Shown in pieces: positions 34,688 through 44,242 of a DNA stretch of 64,000 bases (the stretch's first letter is position 1; every line of letters starts with the position of its first letter). The translations under genes were made by a program, and so were the position numbers. The notes beneath the pieces are model-generated. The model made no database searches and was not told the origin of the DNA. It worked only from the letters and a program-made list of their open reading frames with translations. Origin of the DNA: Thiobacillus sp. (GTDB lineage Bacteria > Pseudomonadota > Gammaproteobacteria > Burkholderiales > Thiobacillaceae). The stretch covers positions 349,212-413,211 of the forward strand of contig NZ_JAUYRI010000017.1 in NCBI RefSeq assembly GCF_030696885.1, read 5' to 3'.

Positions 34688-36708
34688 GGTGTGTCCCCAA
34701 CTCCTGCGCCACGTTGGGGTTCCGTAATCCGTAAAACCTGGTTGGCCTTGATCCCTTGCATTTCCTGTGCTATCCCGCTTGGCCACTGTACGGTGATTTT
34801 GTCGATTTTTGTGTGCTTTGCCAGCCCGAAGTGTAAGCGGCTGTGATTTTGGCCGCGATGATGTACGCCGCCGTCCTGCAGACGTGTTTGAGTCACACCT
34901 CCCGCGGTTACACGCACGATGGCGCCGATACCGTCGCGGTTGGATTGGGTGCCTTCTAGGTCGATCATGATCCAGTGGTTGCCATTGCCGACGTTTCGGA
35001 AGTGTTGATAGCCACCGCGGTCGGAGGGCAGCCCCAGGCTGCGGCCCATGCTTTCGCCGTTGGCAACCAGGAGATCGAGAAAACCGTCCCCATCAAAATC
35101 GACGGTCGTGACCGAATCGCCTACGCCTGCGAGGCTACCTGCCGCACCGCCAGCATCCTTGACGACCTGGAAATGGCCCGTGCCATCGTTCAGCAGCAGT
35201 AGATTTTCTTGCTGACCGATGTTGCCGGAAGCGAGGATGTAGACATCAACATCCATGTCGTTGTCGAAATCACCGGCTACCACATTCATCCCGGACACCA
35301 GCCGGCGATTGACGTTACGCTTGTCACTTTCTTCGATCAGTTTTCCGGCGCGATTCATGAATAGTCTTGCGGGAGCCTCCTCCGGCATGATGTCCGTGCC
35401 CGTTGCCTGCAACTCAGTAATGGCTGCGGTGGAGTCCAGGCGAAGCTGGACCTGTTGGGTTTTCGGGTTGCCGGCTTCCAGTGCGGCGCGCGGGGCGGTG
35501 ACTCGCACTTCCCATTTGTCCGGCGCAGTAAACCCCACGTAAATCCCCCGTTCCCTGCCAGCTTCATGCGGTGGCATGCCGACGATGCCGGGGGTGGTCG
35601 GCGTAAGTTCAAAGGTCGTTGCTCCGGGGTGGGTGCCTTGTTGGCCAAGGTGAATGTGGTTCGCCGAGATCGCATCGTTCGCGTTGGCCGCGGTTACCTG
35701 GACCTTCAATGTGCTATCTGAACGAAACGTAAACCCTATGGGGATGCCGACATTGCTTTGGTCGATTGAAAGGTCGGCCACGATACCTGTGGGCGATTCC
35801 TGTCCAAGCGCGAGAGGGCCTATCGGGTTTTTGCGTGCGAGGAAAAGGTCCAGGTGGCCGTCATTGTCGAAGTCTGCAGTGGCAATATCTTCGAATGCAG
35901 TTGCCGGCAACAGATCGAGTGCGCGCGGCGGCCGAGCGGAAAGATCGAAGACCTGTGCTGCACGCTTCGGACCCATGACACGGCAGAGCAGGTCAGGACG
36001 ATTGTCGCCAGTCAGTTCCGCGAGTGCGCAGAAGGGCACCGACCGCGATGCAAATTTCAGGATGTCCGCGGCGGCAAATGTGCTCTCGCCCTGAACGTAG
36101 ACGAAAGGCGGATTCTTGTCGTCCAGCCTGGCTTCGGCGCCATGGAACAAATCAAGTCGGCCGTCGCCGTCCATATCTACCCACAGTGGCATGCGGGTAC
36201 GACCATCCGGGTTCAGCACGCCTGCGGCTTTAGCGACATTAACCAGTCGATCGCCCTGGTTGTGGAACAGGATTTTGGGTTCTGCCCCAACCCCTCTTAT
36301 CGCCCCCGTCAGTTGCACTAGATCGAGTCTGCCGTCATTGTCGTAATCGGCCCAGGCAAAGCCATGTTTGTCGGCGACAATGTCTTCGGGCGCGAAATAG
36401 CTGCTCGTGACATTTTCGAACCGTCCGCCCCCGAGGTTGCGATACAGCCGGGCTTCGCTCAAGTGATTCGAGACATAGAGATCGGGCAACCCGTCGCCGT
36501 CGAAATCTCCCCAAGCGGCGCCGTAGGTCATCCCGACATAGTCACTCATCCCGGATTCGGCGGTTACATCCTCGAATACCGTTAGGGAGATTTCGGGTTT
36601 GGAACAACCGGTAAAAGCCGTCGCAGCCATCAGCAACGCCCCAAATGTAAGGATGGCGTTGCGGATGGGATGACCGCGCCTTTCGGGGGGGACTCGATTG
36701 CATCGCAT
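34684..36708 (-). CDS. CRTAC1-like FG-GAP/ASPIC lipoprotein
   Basis: A 674-residue predicted lipoprotein: the signal peptide ends in the lipobox ATAFTGC. Seven FG-GAP/VCBS calcium loops are visible, such as DFDGDGLPDLYVSN, DYDNDGRLDL, DMDGDGRLDLFHG, DFDNDGHLDLFLAR, DFDNDMDVDVYILA and DFDGDGFLDLLVAN, giving a beta-propeller. The C-terminus is an ASPIC/UnbV domain (GGVHHRGQNHSRLHFGL). About 130 residues without FG-GAP loops interrupt the propeller (near residues 300-430). ATG at 36708 is chosen over the frame start at 36771 for its signal peptide and AAGGGA upstream. Likely a surface or periplasmic binding protein. Confidence 0.85.
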   Translation of the reverse strand: MRCNRVPPERRGHPIRNAILTFGALLMAATAFTGCSKPEISLTVFEDVTAESGMSDYVGMTYGAAWGDFDGDGLPDLYVSNHLSEARLYRNLGGGRFENVTSSYFAPEDIVADKHGFAWADYDNDGRLDLVQLTGAIRGVGAEPKILFHNQGDRLVNVAKAAGVLNPDGRTRMPLWVDMDGDGRLDLFHGAEARLDDKNPPFVYVQGESTFAAADILKFASRSVPFCALAELTGDNRPDLLCRVMGPKRAAQVFDLSARPPRALDLLPATAFEDIATADFDNDGHLDLFLARKNPIGPLALGQESPTGIVADLSIDQSNVGIPIGFTFRSDSTLKVQVTAANANDAISANHIHLGQQGTHPGATTFELTPTTPGIVGMPPHEAGRERGIYVGFTAPDKWEVRVTAPRAALEAGNPKTQQVQLRLDSTAAITELQATGTDIMPEEAPARLFMNRAGKLIEESDKRNVNRRLVSGMNVVAGDFDNDMDVDVYILASGNIGQQENLLLLNDGTGHFQVVKDAGGAAGSLAGVGDSVTTVDFDGDGFLDLLVANGESMGRSLGLPSDRGGYQHFRNVGNGNHWIMIDLEGTQSNRDGIGAIVRVTAGGVTQTRLQDGGVHHRGQNHSRLHFGLAKHTKIDKITVQWPSGIAQEMQGIKANQVLRITEPQRGAGVGDTP

Positions 36709-36783
36709 TTTGCTTTTCCCTTGTTGATTCACCACGTTTGTTGATGCCCGTGCAGCCTGGTGCCGCGCCACTGATCATGCTTT

Positions 36784-38253
36784 CTACGATGTGCTACCTA
36801 CCGCTATTCGTAGTTTGATCTTCCATCTTTGTTGTTCAGTCTGCAGCGAAGCAAAGGGCATGAACAGGAAGCAGGACAAGTATACAAATCCACCTGACAT
36901 TCCCATTGACGCCAGGTAGGCCAGGTCATTCGCCTTGACTGATTGCGGCAGGGCACTCTCAAGAATGTACAGCGTGATGGCCAGGATAATATTTAAGACC
37001 ACTGCGGGCACGAGCGCGAGCGGGTATCCGGAAAGCTTTGCACCGAGGCAACGCACAGCCAGCCAATACTGCCAGAGGCCGCTGAAGGCTGCCGAACTGA
37101 CTATCGCCCAGGCAACGCCATTGATGCCGTAGTTGAGTCCCACCAGGACCGCTGCGATCGTGAAGATCAAGGTCGTGACTTGCACCAGTAGCTCACGGTT
37201 CAGCCAGTTGCGTGCGTTCAGGACGTTCCCGGATAGATTGCCCATGAGCCAGAAGGGCCACGCGAGTGCCAGGATCGCGAGCGGGCCAGCCGCCTCGATC
37301 CACTTGGGCCCATAGATCACATTGATAAACGGCTCGGCGAGCCAGAGCATGCCAACATAAAACGGCGTCGCATAGATCGCGATGAGCGCGATACTCCTGA
37401 AGTAGAGGTAGCGCGACTTGTCGGTATTGTCCTGCTCCGAGGCCAGGGCACGGAATAGCGCAGGATAGACCGAGCCCGTGACGAATCCGTGCGGCATTCG
37501 GGCCAACGTTTCACCCTTGTTGTACAGACCGACACTCGCGGGGCCGAGCGTGCGCGAAAGAATGAAGATACTTGTCTGGCTGCGCAGATAGTAAACAATG
37601 TCATTCATGGTTACGAACATACCGTAACGCGCGATTTCACGCCCTCTTCGAAAATTGGTCGAAAGCTTGGGGCGCCATTTTGCTAGGGGACCTAATAGCA
37701 GCGCATTTATGAGCGAGCCCACGATGCCTCCCCAGATCAGACTCCATACACCGAAGCCCGAGTAAGCCAGGCCCATGCTCAGTGCACTTGATAGGAGGAG
37801 CGAGGTGATGGCCACGCCTGTCGTCGCCTTGAAACGCATCTGCCTGTGAAGAATGTTGCCCGGGAGGTTGACGAATGGACGAAAGACAAAGGTGAGCGCA
37901 GACACGCGCATCAGCGTTGAATAGAGTTCATTGTCGTACCATTTTGCGAACCACGGCGCGAGCAGGAAGAAAACCAGGTAAATCACAGTGCCGATGATGA
38001 GTTGCAGGGTAAAGACAATGTTGTAGTCGTCTTCCGATGCTGTTTTCGCCCGGATTAGCGCCTGACCCATGCCGCCGCCTGCGACAAAGCCTGCGACGCC
38101 GGTGAAGACCTGAATGGTTAGCAGCATGCCGAAGTCATCCGGAACCAACAGGCGTGCCAAGACAACGCCGGTCAGGAAGGTGATGATTTGTCGCCCGGTG
38201 TTGCCAACAAAAACCCACGCGGCACCATTTCGGATTGTCTGTCCGAGACTCAT
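36784..38253 (-). CDS. Oligosaccharide flippase (Wzx/WzxC family)
   Basis: A 489-residue inner-membrane protein with about twelve to fourteen hydrophobic segments. The N-terminus TIRNGAAWVFVGNTGRQIIT and LARLLVPDDFGMLLTIQVFT are typical of polysaccharide-synthesis (MATE/MOP superfamily) flippases; another signature is GLYNKGETLARMPHGFV. It is expected to flip the undecaprenyl-linked repeat unit to the periplasm, where the ligase-type protein at 12424-13746 could act. Codon composition is notably A+T rich compared with the xrtA genes. Confidence 0.9.
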   Translation of the reverse strand: MSLGQTIRNGAAWVFVGNTGRQIITFLTGVVLARLLVPDDFGMLLTIQVFTGVAGFVAGGGMGQALIRAKTASEDDYNIVFTLQLIIGTVIYLVFFLLAPWFAKWYDNELYSTLMRVSALTFVFRPFVNLPGNILHRQMRFKATTGVAITSLLLSSALSMGLAYSGFGVWSLIWGGIVGSLINALLLGPLAKWRPKLSTNFRRGREIARYGMFVTMNDIVYYLRSQTSIFILSRTLGPASVGLYNKGETLARMPHGFVTGSVYPALFRALASEQDNTDKSRYLYFRSIALIAIYATPFYVGMLWLAEPFINVIYGPKWIEAAGPLAILALAWPFWLMGNLSGNVLNARNWLNRELLVQVTTLIFTIAAVLVGLNYGINGVAWAIVSSAAFSGLWQYWLAVRCLGAKLSGYPLALVPAVVLNIILAITLYILESALPQSVKANDLAYLASMGMSGGFVYLSCFLFMPFASLQTEQQRWKIKLRIAVGSTS

Positions 38254-38483
38254 TTTTATTTTTGGATCAAAGTTGGTGTGTCGAGTGTTTTTTGCGAACA
38301 GATCTGCCTGGCAGCTGACGCGTCACGTATGGGGTGTTTCTCATTATCAGTCGTGTCAATGACAAAAATCCGAATTACCTGCGGAGGCAGGGCGAGGGGA
38401 GAGGCTCGCGATAGAAAGCGGTAAACGAAAGCGCGTCTTGCAGGATGGCCCATTGTTGAGAGGCATCAGCCGCGGGGGCGTTG

Positions 38484-39164
38484 TCACGCAGGGATCCGCC
38501 ATACGGTTGTCTGCGATGGCTCAATATTCCACGGTGTGAATCCGGCGAGGTCCAGCGGCGCAATGTCATTCATGAGTTCTCTCGCGTGCGCATAACCTGG
38601 CCGATCCGAGTTGTCGAGCACGAGTGCACCACCGGGCTTGAGCTTGCTGCGGGCGCGTTCCACGCAAGCCATTCTCGCGCGGCCGTCTACAAGGACAAGA
38701 TCGAAGCTCTGGTCCGGGTAGGCGTCGATGGCCTTTACGTAGGATTCGAAGCAAAGCCCTTGATATTTCTTTTGGTGGGATGCGAAGTGGCGATTCAAAT
38801 CGTTACAGGGCTCCGCCTTATGTAGCATCAACTCGCAGTTGGCGACCGAGCGATTGGCGAGAAGGGTACTCACCAATTCGTGGAAACCTTCGTCATGCTC
38901 GACCGAGACGACTCGGCGTGCGCGTTTTGCCAGATAGAGCGTCGAGCCCCCGGCACCGTACTCGAATACGTTCATGTCGGGCTTGAGGAAGGCGTCGAGC
39001 CAATCGATGGCACGGAAAGTGATCCAGGGCGTCTCATCTTGCAAGGGACTGTGACCCGGGAGCAGAGAACGGAACCAGCGTGGCGCATAGGGCAATTCTC
39101 GGGGGTGCTGCACCAGTTCGCCCGTCATGCACAGGATTTTTCGAGTTGCCGATAGTGGGTTCAT
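38484..39164 (-). CDS. Class I SAM-dependent methyltransferase
   Basis: A 226-residue Rossmann methyltransferase. Motif I is NVFEYGAGGSTLYLAKRA, followed by VVSVEHDEGFHE and the motif IV region FDLVLVDGRARMACV. Target unknown; by context it may methylate a sugar. The 230 bases between it and the flippase gene downstream contain no gene I recognise and may hold that gene's promoter. Confidence 0.85.
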   Translation of the reverse strand: MNPLSATRKILCMTGELVQHPRELPYAPRWFRSLLPGHSPLQDETPWITFRAIDWLDAFLKPDMNVFEYGAGGSTLYLAKRARRVVSVEHDEGFHELVSTLLANRSVANCELMLHKAEPCNDLNRHFASHQKKYQGLCFESYVKAIDAYPDQSFDLVLVDGRARMACVERARSKLKPGGALVLDNSDRPGYAHARELMNDIAPLDLAGFTPWNIEPSQTTVWRIPA

Positions 39165-39189
39165 GTCTCAACTTGCCAATTAGTATTGT

Positions 39190-40176
39190 TCAGTGTCCCA
39201 ACCTGCGAATGACCTGCGCGGCCAACCGCGGATAGAGCATGCGGTGATAACGGTACTCGCCGATGAAGTGGACGAATTTTGCATGGGCTGCACGATCACT
39301 GTTGAGGTCTGTGTAAACCATGTATTCGTCCGTAGGTAGCGGCATGGCTCCCTTTCCACCTAGCAGCAGACCGTGCATCGTTTGCTCGGAACCCCACCGA
39401 AAAATTCGGTCTCCCAACATCGTGTAAAGGTGTGCCAGGAGTTCCTTGAGTTCGCTGTAATTCACTGTGCCATGGTCGTAGCCCACAAAGCCGGAATTAA
39501 AGCCCTGTTCAAAAGCATATTTCGTACCAAGCGTCTGGTTAATGTCGGGGAGGCGCTCAAGGACCATCTGCTGGATGTGTTTCGGCTGTGTGGCGGTGGG
39601 TTGGGTGCTGCTGGTGGGAGCCTGGTTGGGTTGCGCTTGTCGCCACGGTTCGGATCTGTGAAACCAGGGCGAGCCGCCGTTTTGTGCCCATTCGATGATT
39701 GTTTCGGGGCGATTGAGAAATAAGACGTCCGTGTCAACGATGATAATGCGTTTGTTAGTGCTGGCCAGTGTGGGGTCAAATAGCTTCAGATAGCTTGTGT
39801 AGCTCTTCCTGACCTTTGAGAGGAATTCGTCACTCACTTTCTCGGCAAATGTCCGGTCCGCTGTGGCGCGATCAATGATTCGGACACCAGATAAATGTTT
39901 GCGAATCAGGACTTTGTCTTCTTCCCGCAATGACCCGTCATCGTGTACATACACGGCGATATCGGCGTGGTAACTAAGGAAAGACTTGATGGCGGTCAGG
40001 TAGGCGTTGAGGTAACGATGAGGTACGGCGGTGTGTATGCCCGTTTCAGCATCCGGGTTGGTTGTTATCGTGGGTGTTCTGCCCACGGCGCCGAATAAGA
40101 ATGCATCCCCATATTTGTTCAATGCCCGATTAATAAACTTTGTCATTTTAGGGATGGGGCTCGTAAAGAAAGTCAT
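39190..40176 (-). CDS. Unassigned nucleotide-diphospho-sugar transferase-like protein
   Basis: A 328-residue protein. The central IIIVDTDVLFLNRPETIIEW contains a DTD motif as in GT8-type GT-A enzymes, preceded by SYTSYLKLFDP. Later segments NSGFVGYDHGTVNY and FVHFIGEYRYHRML fit a metal-dependent sugar transferase. An atypical Gln/Pro/Ser/Thr-rich stretch around residues 185-200 may be a linker. The start ATG at 40176 has AGGG 8 bases upstream. Low G+C relative to the rest of the locus. Confidence 0.65.
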   Translation of the reverse strand: MTFFTSPIPKMTKFINRALNKYGDAFLFGAVGRTPTITTNPDAETGIHTAVPHRYLNAYLTAIKSFLSYHADIAVYVHDDGSLREEDKVLIRKHLSGVRIIDRATADRTFAEKVSDEFLSKVRKSYTSYLKLFDPTLASTNKRIIIVDTDVLFLNRPETIIEWAQNGGSPWFHRSEPWRQAQPNQAPTSSTQPTATQPKHIQQMVLERLPDINQTLGTKYAFEQGFNSGFVGYDHGTVNYSELKELLAHLYTMLGDRIFRWGSEQTMHGLLLGGKGAMPLPTDEYMVYTDLNSDRAAHAKFVHFIGEYRYHRMLYPRLAAQVIRRLGH

Positions 40177-40707
40177 GGCATATACCCTGGAGGATCATAA
40201 GGGGAATGGCAGGGCAATGGGGTCGGCGGGATGGTCTTCGACACCAATGTTCCATTTCGATGTTCTTCCACGCGAGCGTGGCCGCGCGTTCGCGTTGGTC
40301 GTAGAGGTTTTGGGGCGACGGTGAACATGGGGCAAGCATCGGCCGGCTTCGGTGCACAGGGCTGTCGAATAATTGTCGAGTGTGACGGGATTGTATACCC
40401 CGGCTCTGGTTGCCGGACTGCCCGGGCAGAGAGCCACAGCCCAGCCGTGGTGGGTAGGTGGTGCTTTGCGGCTGGAGAAAGCATTGGGGCGCATGGCGAA
40501 TAATTCCATGTGCCAAAAGTGACGCAGGGTATGTCAGTGGGAATGGCCGATTGTTTGTTGCAGGGTATTGGAGGTATCCCGCGGGCTTGGTCGCCATGTG
40601 GCGGAATTGATCCAGCTGCGGTGGAGCGAGGACAGCCGGGGTCGGTATAGTTGATTTGACTGGATTCCGGCATGCGCCGCAACGACGTCGGCTTGTTCCG
40701 GGTCTCC
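40177..40707. other. 531-base gap without a recognisable gene
   Basis: No frame here gives a recognisable protein; the open frames are low-complexity shadows of the adjacent GT2 gene. The stretch probably holds the promoter of the low-G+C gene block ending at 40176. A degenerate REP-like element lies at its right end. Confidence 0.5.
40660..40687. repeat. REP-like palindromic element, degenerate and inverted (copy D)
   Basis: CTGGATTCCGGC-N4-GCCG followed by CAACGACG. The left half equals the complement of the right half of copies A and B; the right half has several mismatches. It lies 21 bases downstream of the GT2 stop. Confidence 0.5.
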
Positions 40708-41676
40708 TTAGAAGCTTGTTTGATTGCTGCGCCGGCGTGTGACGAAATTCACCAGGTTGCGATACAGCGGCGCAGGCAGCAGGCTGGCGACGAGGTGCTT
40801 GAGGTCGGCGGCTTTCCAGTCGGCTTTGCGGAAGGCGCGACGAAACAGGCGGCGGGCGGATTCGGTGTCGTTGCGCCAGTGGCAGCGATAGGCTTCGCGC
40901 AGCAGGGCGCCGTAGATGAGTTCGTGGCGGTGGCCGGGCGTGTAGTGGGCGACCAGGACCGGGTGGTGGCGGGCGAAGTCGCGGCGCACGGCGACGGCGT
41001 CGAACACCTGCTGCCAGTGCGGGATTCGGGCGTCGCGGCGCGGGTAGTAGCGGCGGTAGGCCAGCACTTCGGGCAGGTTCGCCAGGCGCGGCTGACGCGC
41101 CAGCAGCCGCAGCCACAGATCGTAGTCCATGGCGGTGGGCGCGCGCTCCGAGAATCCGCGCAGTGCATCGATGAGATGGCGGCGGGTGAGCATGCCGTTG
41201 AGCGGCCAAGCGCCGTGCTCGAAACTGTGGGCGATGGCGGCGTCGGCGTCGAGCGCGGGCGGCAGCTTGGGTTCCGGGTCGAGCGCGGCAACGCCGATGG
41301 CCTGCCAGCCGCACCAGGCGACTTCGGCCAGATCGTTTTCAAGCGCGGCATGCAGCCGGGTCAGTGCATCGGGGTGCCAGGCGTCGTCAGCATCGAGAAA
41401 GGCGATGAAATTGCCGCTGGCATGTGCGAGCGCGCGGTTGCGCGCAGCCCAGGGGCCGGTGCGGGTCTGGTAGATCAGCACGATGGTGTCGGGCCGCTCG
41501 GCGGCGAGCCGCTGCAGAATTTCCGACGAGCCGTCGGTCGAGCCGTCGTCGACGATGACCAGTTCCACCCGCGGATAGCTTTGCCCCAGCACACTGTTGA
41601 CTGCCTCCTCGACGAAGGACGCGGCGTTGTGACACGGCATGATGACCGAGATCAGCGCGGGGTCGAAGTGGTCCAT
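40708..41676 (-). CDS. Glycosyltransferase family 2
   Basis: A 322-residue GT-A enzyme: ISVIMPCHNAASFVEEAVNS, ELVIVDDGSTDGSSEIL, metal-binding FLDADDAWHPDAL. High G+C like the xrtA genes, unlike the block just downstream of it. It is the first gene of the reverse-strand arm and is divergent from aroB. Confidence 0.92.
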   Translation of the reverse strand: MDHFDPALISVIMPCHNAASFVEEAVNSVLGQSYPRVELVIVDDGSTDGSSEILQRLAAERPDTIVLIYQTRTGPWAARNRALAHASGNFIAFLDADDAWHPDALTRLHAALENDLAEVAWCGWQAIGVAALDPEPKLPPALDADAAIAHSFEHGAWPLNGMLTRRHLIDALRGFSERAPTAMDYDLWLRLLARQPRLANLPEVLAYRRYYPRRDARIPHWQQVFDAVAVRRDFARHHPVLVAHYTPGHRHELIYGALLREAYRCHWRNDTESARRLFRRAFRKADWKAADLKHLVASLLPAPLYRNLVNFVTRRRSNQTSF

Positions 41677-41855
41677 GGCTTATTCCGGCGTGCCTGGATG
41701 CGTGTCCATGAAATGACCGTGGCGACCGCGAAGCGTGAGAAGTCCCAGCGCTGTGCAGGGCGGCACTCGGGCAGGACGTGCCTGAGTGTGCGTTGCGGGT
41801 TGGGTGGCCAAGGGCGTCATGACCGGATTATGGTCGGAGCCGGCCGGGATGCAAA

Positions 41856-41879
41856 GTGGCGCCGATCGCAAGGCGCCAC
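41856..41879. promoter_or_regulatory. Inverted repeat upstream of aroB
   Basis: A perfect 8-base stem GTGGCGCC-N8-GGCGCCAC in the 262-base divergent gap between the GT2 gene and aroB, 59 bases before the aroB start. No T-run follows, so it is not a classic terminator. It could be an operator or leader hairpin. I see no other gene in this gap. Confidence 0.35.
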
Positions 41880-41938
41880 CGCCGTGGGTTACGCCATTGG
41901 TTACAATCAAACATCGCACTTATTGAAATATTGGCCTC

Positions 41939-43018
41939 ATGCAAACCCTCACCGTCGACCTCGGCGACCGCTCCTACCCCATCCACATCGGTTCCGGCCT
42001 GCTGGGCCAAACGGACCTGATCCTGTCGCATCTGGCGCAGAAGCGCGTGATGATCGCGACCAATACCACGGTGGCACCGCTGTACCTGGCGCAGCTGACA
42101 ACGACATTGCAGGCTGGCGGGGTGACGGTGGCGCAGGTGGTGCTGCCGGACGGCGAGGCTTACAAGAACTGGGAAACGCTGAACCTGATTTTCGATGCGC
42201 TCCTGACCGACCGCGCCGAGCGCAAGACCACGCTGATCGCGCTGGGCGGCGGCGTGATCGGCGACATGACCGGTTTTGCTGCGGCGTGCTACCAGCGCGG
42301 CATACCCTTCATCCAGATTCCCACCACGCTGTTGTCACAGGTCGACTCGTCGGTCGGCGGCAAGACTGGCATCAACCATCCGCTCGGCAAGAACATGATC
42401 GGCGCGTTCTATCAGCCGAAGCTGGTGCTGGCCGATACCGACACGCTGAAGACGCTGCCCGCCCGCGAACTGTCGGCGGGGCTGGCCGAGGTGATCAAGT
42501 ACGGCTTGATCTGGGACGCAGAATTCCTTGCCTGGCTCGAAGTCAACATGGACAAATTGCGCGCGCTGGACCCGACGGCGATCACGCACGCGATTTACCG
42601 CTCGTGCGAAATCAAGGCACAAGTGGTGGGCGAGGACGAGCGTGAAGGCGGCATCCGCGCGATTCTCAATCTGGGCCACACCTTCGGCCACGCGATCGAA
42701 ACCGGCATGGGCTACGGCACCTGGCTGCACGGCGAAGCGGTGGCGGCCGGCATGGTGATGGCGGCGCAGACTTCGCAGCGGCTGGGCTGGATCTCCGAAG
42801 CCGACGTGGCGCGCACCCGTGCCTTGATTCGCGCCGCCGGGCTGCCGGACGTGGCGCCGGACCTGGGCGTCGAAACGTATCTGGAATACATGGGCCACGA
42901 CAAGAAGGTCGAGGGTGGCAAGATGCGCTTCGTGCTGCTGAAGAAGCTGGGCGAGGCGGTGATCACCGGCGACGTGCCGGCCGATGTGCTGAATGGCGTG
43001 CTGACCGCGCCGCAGTAA
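41939..43018 (+). CDS. aroB: 3-dehydroquinate synthase
   Basis: A 359-residue AroB of normal length. Motifs are [60 protein letters not shown] and the metal-binding [20 protein letters not shown]. It converts DAHP to 3-dehydroquinate, the second step of the shikimate pathway, in the cytoplasm. It is 10 bases before dgt, so the two are likely cotranscribed. The shikimate kinase gene aroK, often found just upstream, is not in the window. Confidence 0.98.
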   Translation: MQTLTVDLGDRSYPIHIGSGLLGQTDLILSHLAQKRVMIATNTTVAPLYLAQLTTTLQAGGVTVAQVVLPDGEAYKNWETLNLIFDALLTDRAERKTTLIALGGGVIGDMTGFAAACYQRGIPFIQIPTTLLSQVDSSVGGKTGINHPLGKNMIGAFYQPKLVLADTDTLKTLPARELSAGLAEVIKYGLIWDAEFLAWLEVNMDKLRALDPTAITHAIYRSCEIKAQVVGEDEREGGIRAILNLGHTFGHAIETGMGYGTWLHGEAVAAGMVMAAQTSQRLGWISEADVARTRALIRAAGLPDVAPDLGVETYLEYMGHDKKVEGGKMRFVLLKKLGEAVITGDVPADVLNGVLTAPQ

Positions 43019-43028
43019 AGGAAAAATT

Positions 43029-44156
43029 ATGGAAACGCTCGTCTCCTACGCCGCGCATTCCAGTCAAACCCGCGGGCGCCGACACGCCGAACCGTCCGCC
43101 GCGCCGCGCTCCGAATTCCAGCGCGACCGCGACCGCATCATCCATTCCACCGCGTTCCGCCGGCTGGAATACAAGACCCAGGTGTTCGTCAACCACGAAG
43201 GCGACCTGTTCCGCACCCGGCTCACCCACAGCCTGGAAGTGGCGCAGATCGGCCGCACCATCGCCCGAGTGTTGAGCCTGAACGAGGACCTGGTGGAAGC
43301 GGTGGCGCTGGCGCACGACCTCGGCCATACGCCCTTCGGCCACGCCGGGCAGGATGCGTTGAACGCCTGCATGCGCGAGCATGGCGGCTTCGAACACAAC
43401 CTGCAGTCGTTGCGCGTGGTGGATCTGCTGGAAGAACGCTACGCCGCATTCGACGGCCTCAACCTTACCTTCGAGGCGCGCGAGGGCATCCTCAAGCACT
43501 GCTCGCTCGGCAATGCCGAAAAGCTCGGCGACATTGGTGCGCGCTTCATCAACAAGCAGCAGCCTTCTCTGGAGGCGCAGATCGCCAACCTGGCCGACGA
43601 GATCGCCTACAACAACCACGACGTCGACGACGGTCTGCGCTCGGGGCTCATCACGCTGGAGCAACTGATGGAGGTGCAGCTGTTTGCGCGCCATCTCGCC
43701 GAGGTGCGTGCGAAATATCCCGCGCTGCAGGGCCGCCGCGAAGTGACCGAAACCGTGCGCCGCATGATCAACACGCTGATCATCGACCTGGTCGACACGA
43801 CGCGGATCAATGTCGAAAACAGCGGCGTGCAGACCCTGAGCGAGGTGCGCGCTGCGCCGCCGCTGGTGGCCTTCAGCCCCGCGCTGCTCGACGAGCACCG
43901 CGAGCTCAAGCGTTTCCTGCATCGTCACCTGTATCGCCATTACAAGGTGGCACGCATGAGCTCCAAGGCCGGCCGCATCATCAGCGACCTCTACACCGCC
44001 TTCACCGGCGACGCGCGGCTCTTGCCGCCCGAGCATCAGGAACGCGAATCGCTCGAAGGCGCGCGTGCGGTGGCCGACTACATCGCCGGCATGACCGACC
44101 GCTACGCCATGCGCGAACACCGGCGGATTTTTGCGGTGGAAGAAATCTACGGCTGA
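43029..44156 (+). CDS. dgt: Deoxyguanosinetriphosphate triphosphohydrolase-like protein
   Basis: A 375-residue HD-domain phosphohydrolase. Metal ligands lie in [35 protein letters not shown] and [15 protein letters not shown]. The family removes triphosphate from dGTP or other dNTPs and so affects nucleotide pools. Its length fits the short dGTPase-like subgroup, not the 505-residue E. coli Dgt. The aroB-dgt pairing is common in betaproteobacteria. Confidence 0.95.
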   Translation: METLVSYAAHSSQTRGRRHAEPSAAPRSEFQRDRDRIIHSTAFRRLEYKTQVFVNHEGDLFRTRLTHSLEVAQIGRTIARVLSLNEDLVEAVALAHDLGHTPFGHAGQDALNACMREHGGFEHNLQSLRVVDLLEERYAAFDGLNLTFEAREGILKHCSLGNAEKLGDIGARFINKQQPSLEAQIANLADEIAYNNHDVDDGLRSGLITLEQLMEVQLFARHLAEVRAKYPALQGRREVTETVRRMINTLIIDLVDTTRINVENSGVQTLSEVRAAPPLVAFSPALLDEHRELKRFLHRHLYRHYKVARMSSKAGRIISDLYTAFTGDARLLPPEHQERESLEGARAVADYIAGMTDRYAMREHRRIFAVEEIYG

Positions 44157-44242
44157 GCCTGAGCCGCCGGGGGTGTGCGGAACGCCGGGCGGCCATCGAG
44201 CCCTGAGGCTGCCGGAGCCATTTCACCCGTTCCCCGGCTGAT

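Noticed and set aside
38254-38483. Short frames between the flippase and methyltransferase genes (for example 38256-38453)
   Set aside because: About 65 codons, no conserved pattern and no good ribosome-binding site; more likely a promoter region.
40148-41314. 388-codon open frame on the - strand spanning the 531-base gap
   Set aside because: Its 5' half is an out-of-frame shadow of the GT2 gene and the part in the gap has no recognisable protein features.
41902-41907. TACAAT as the aroB -10 element
   Set aside because: No -35-like hexamer lies at 16-18 bases upstream, so I do not call a promoter there.
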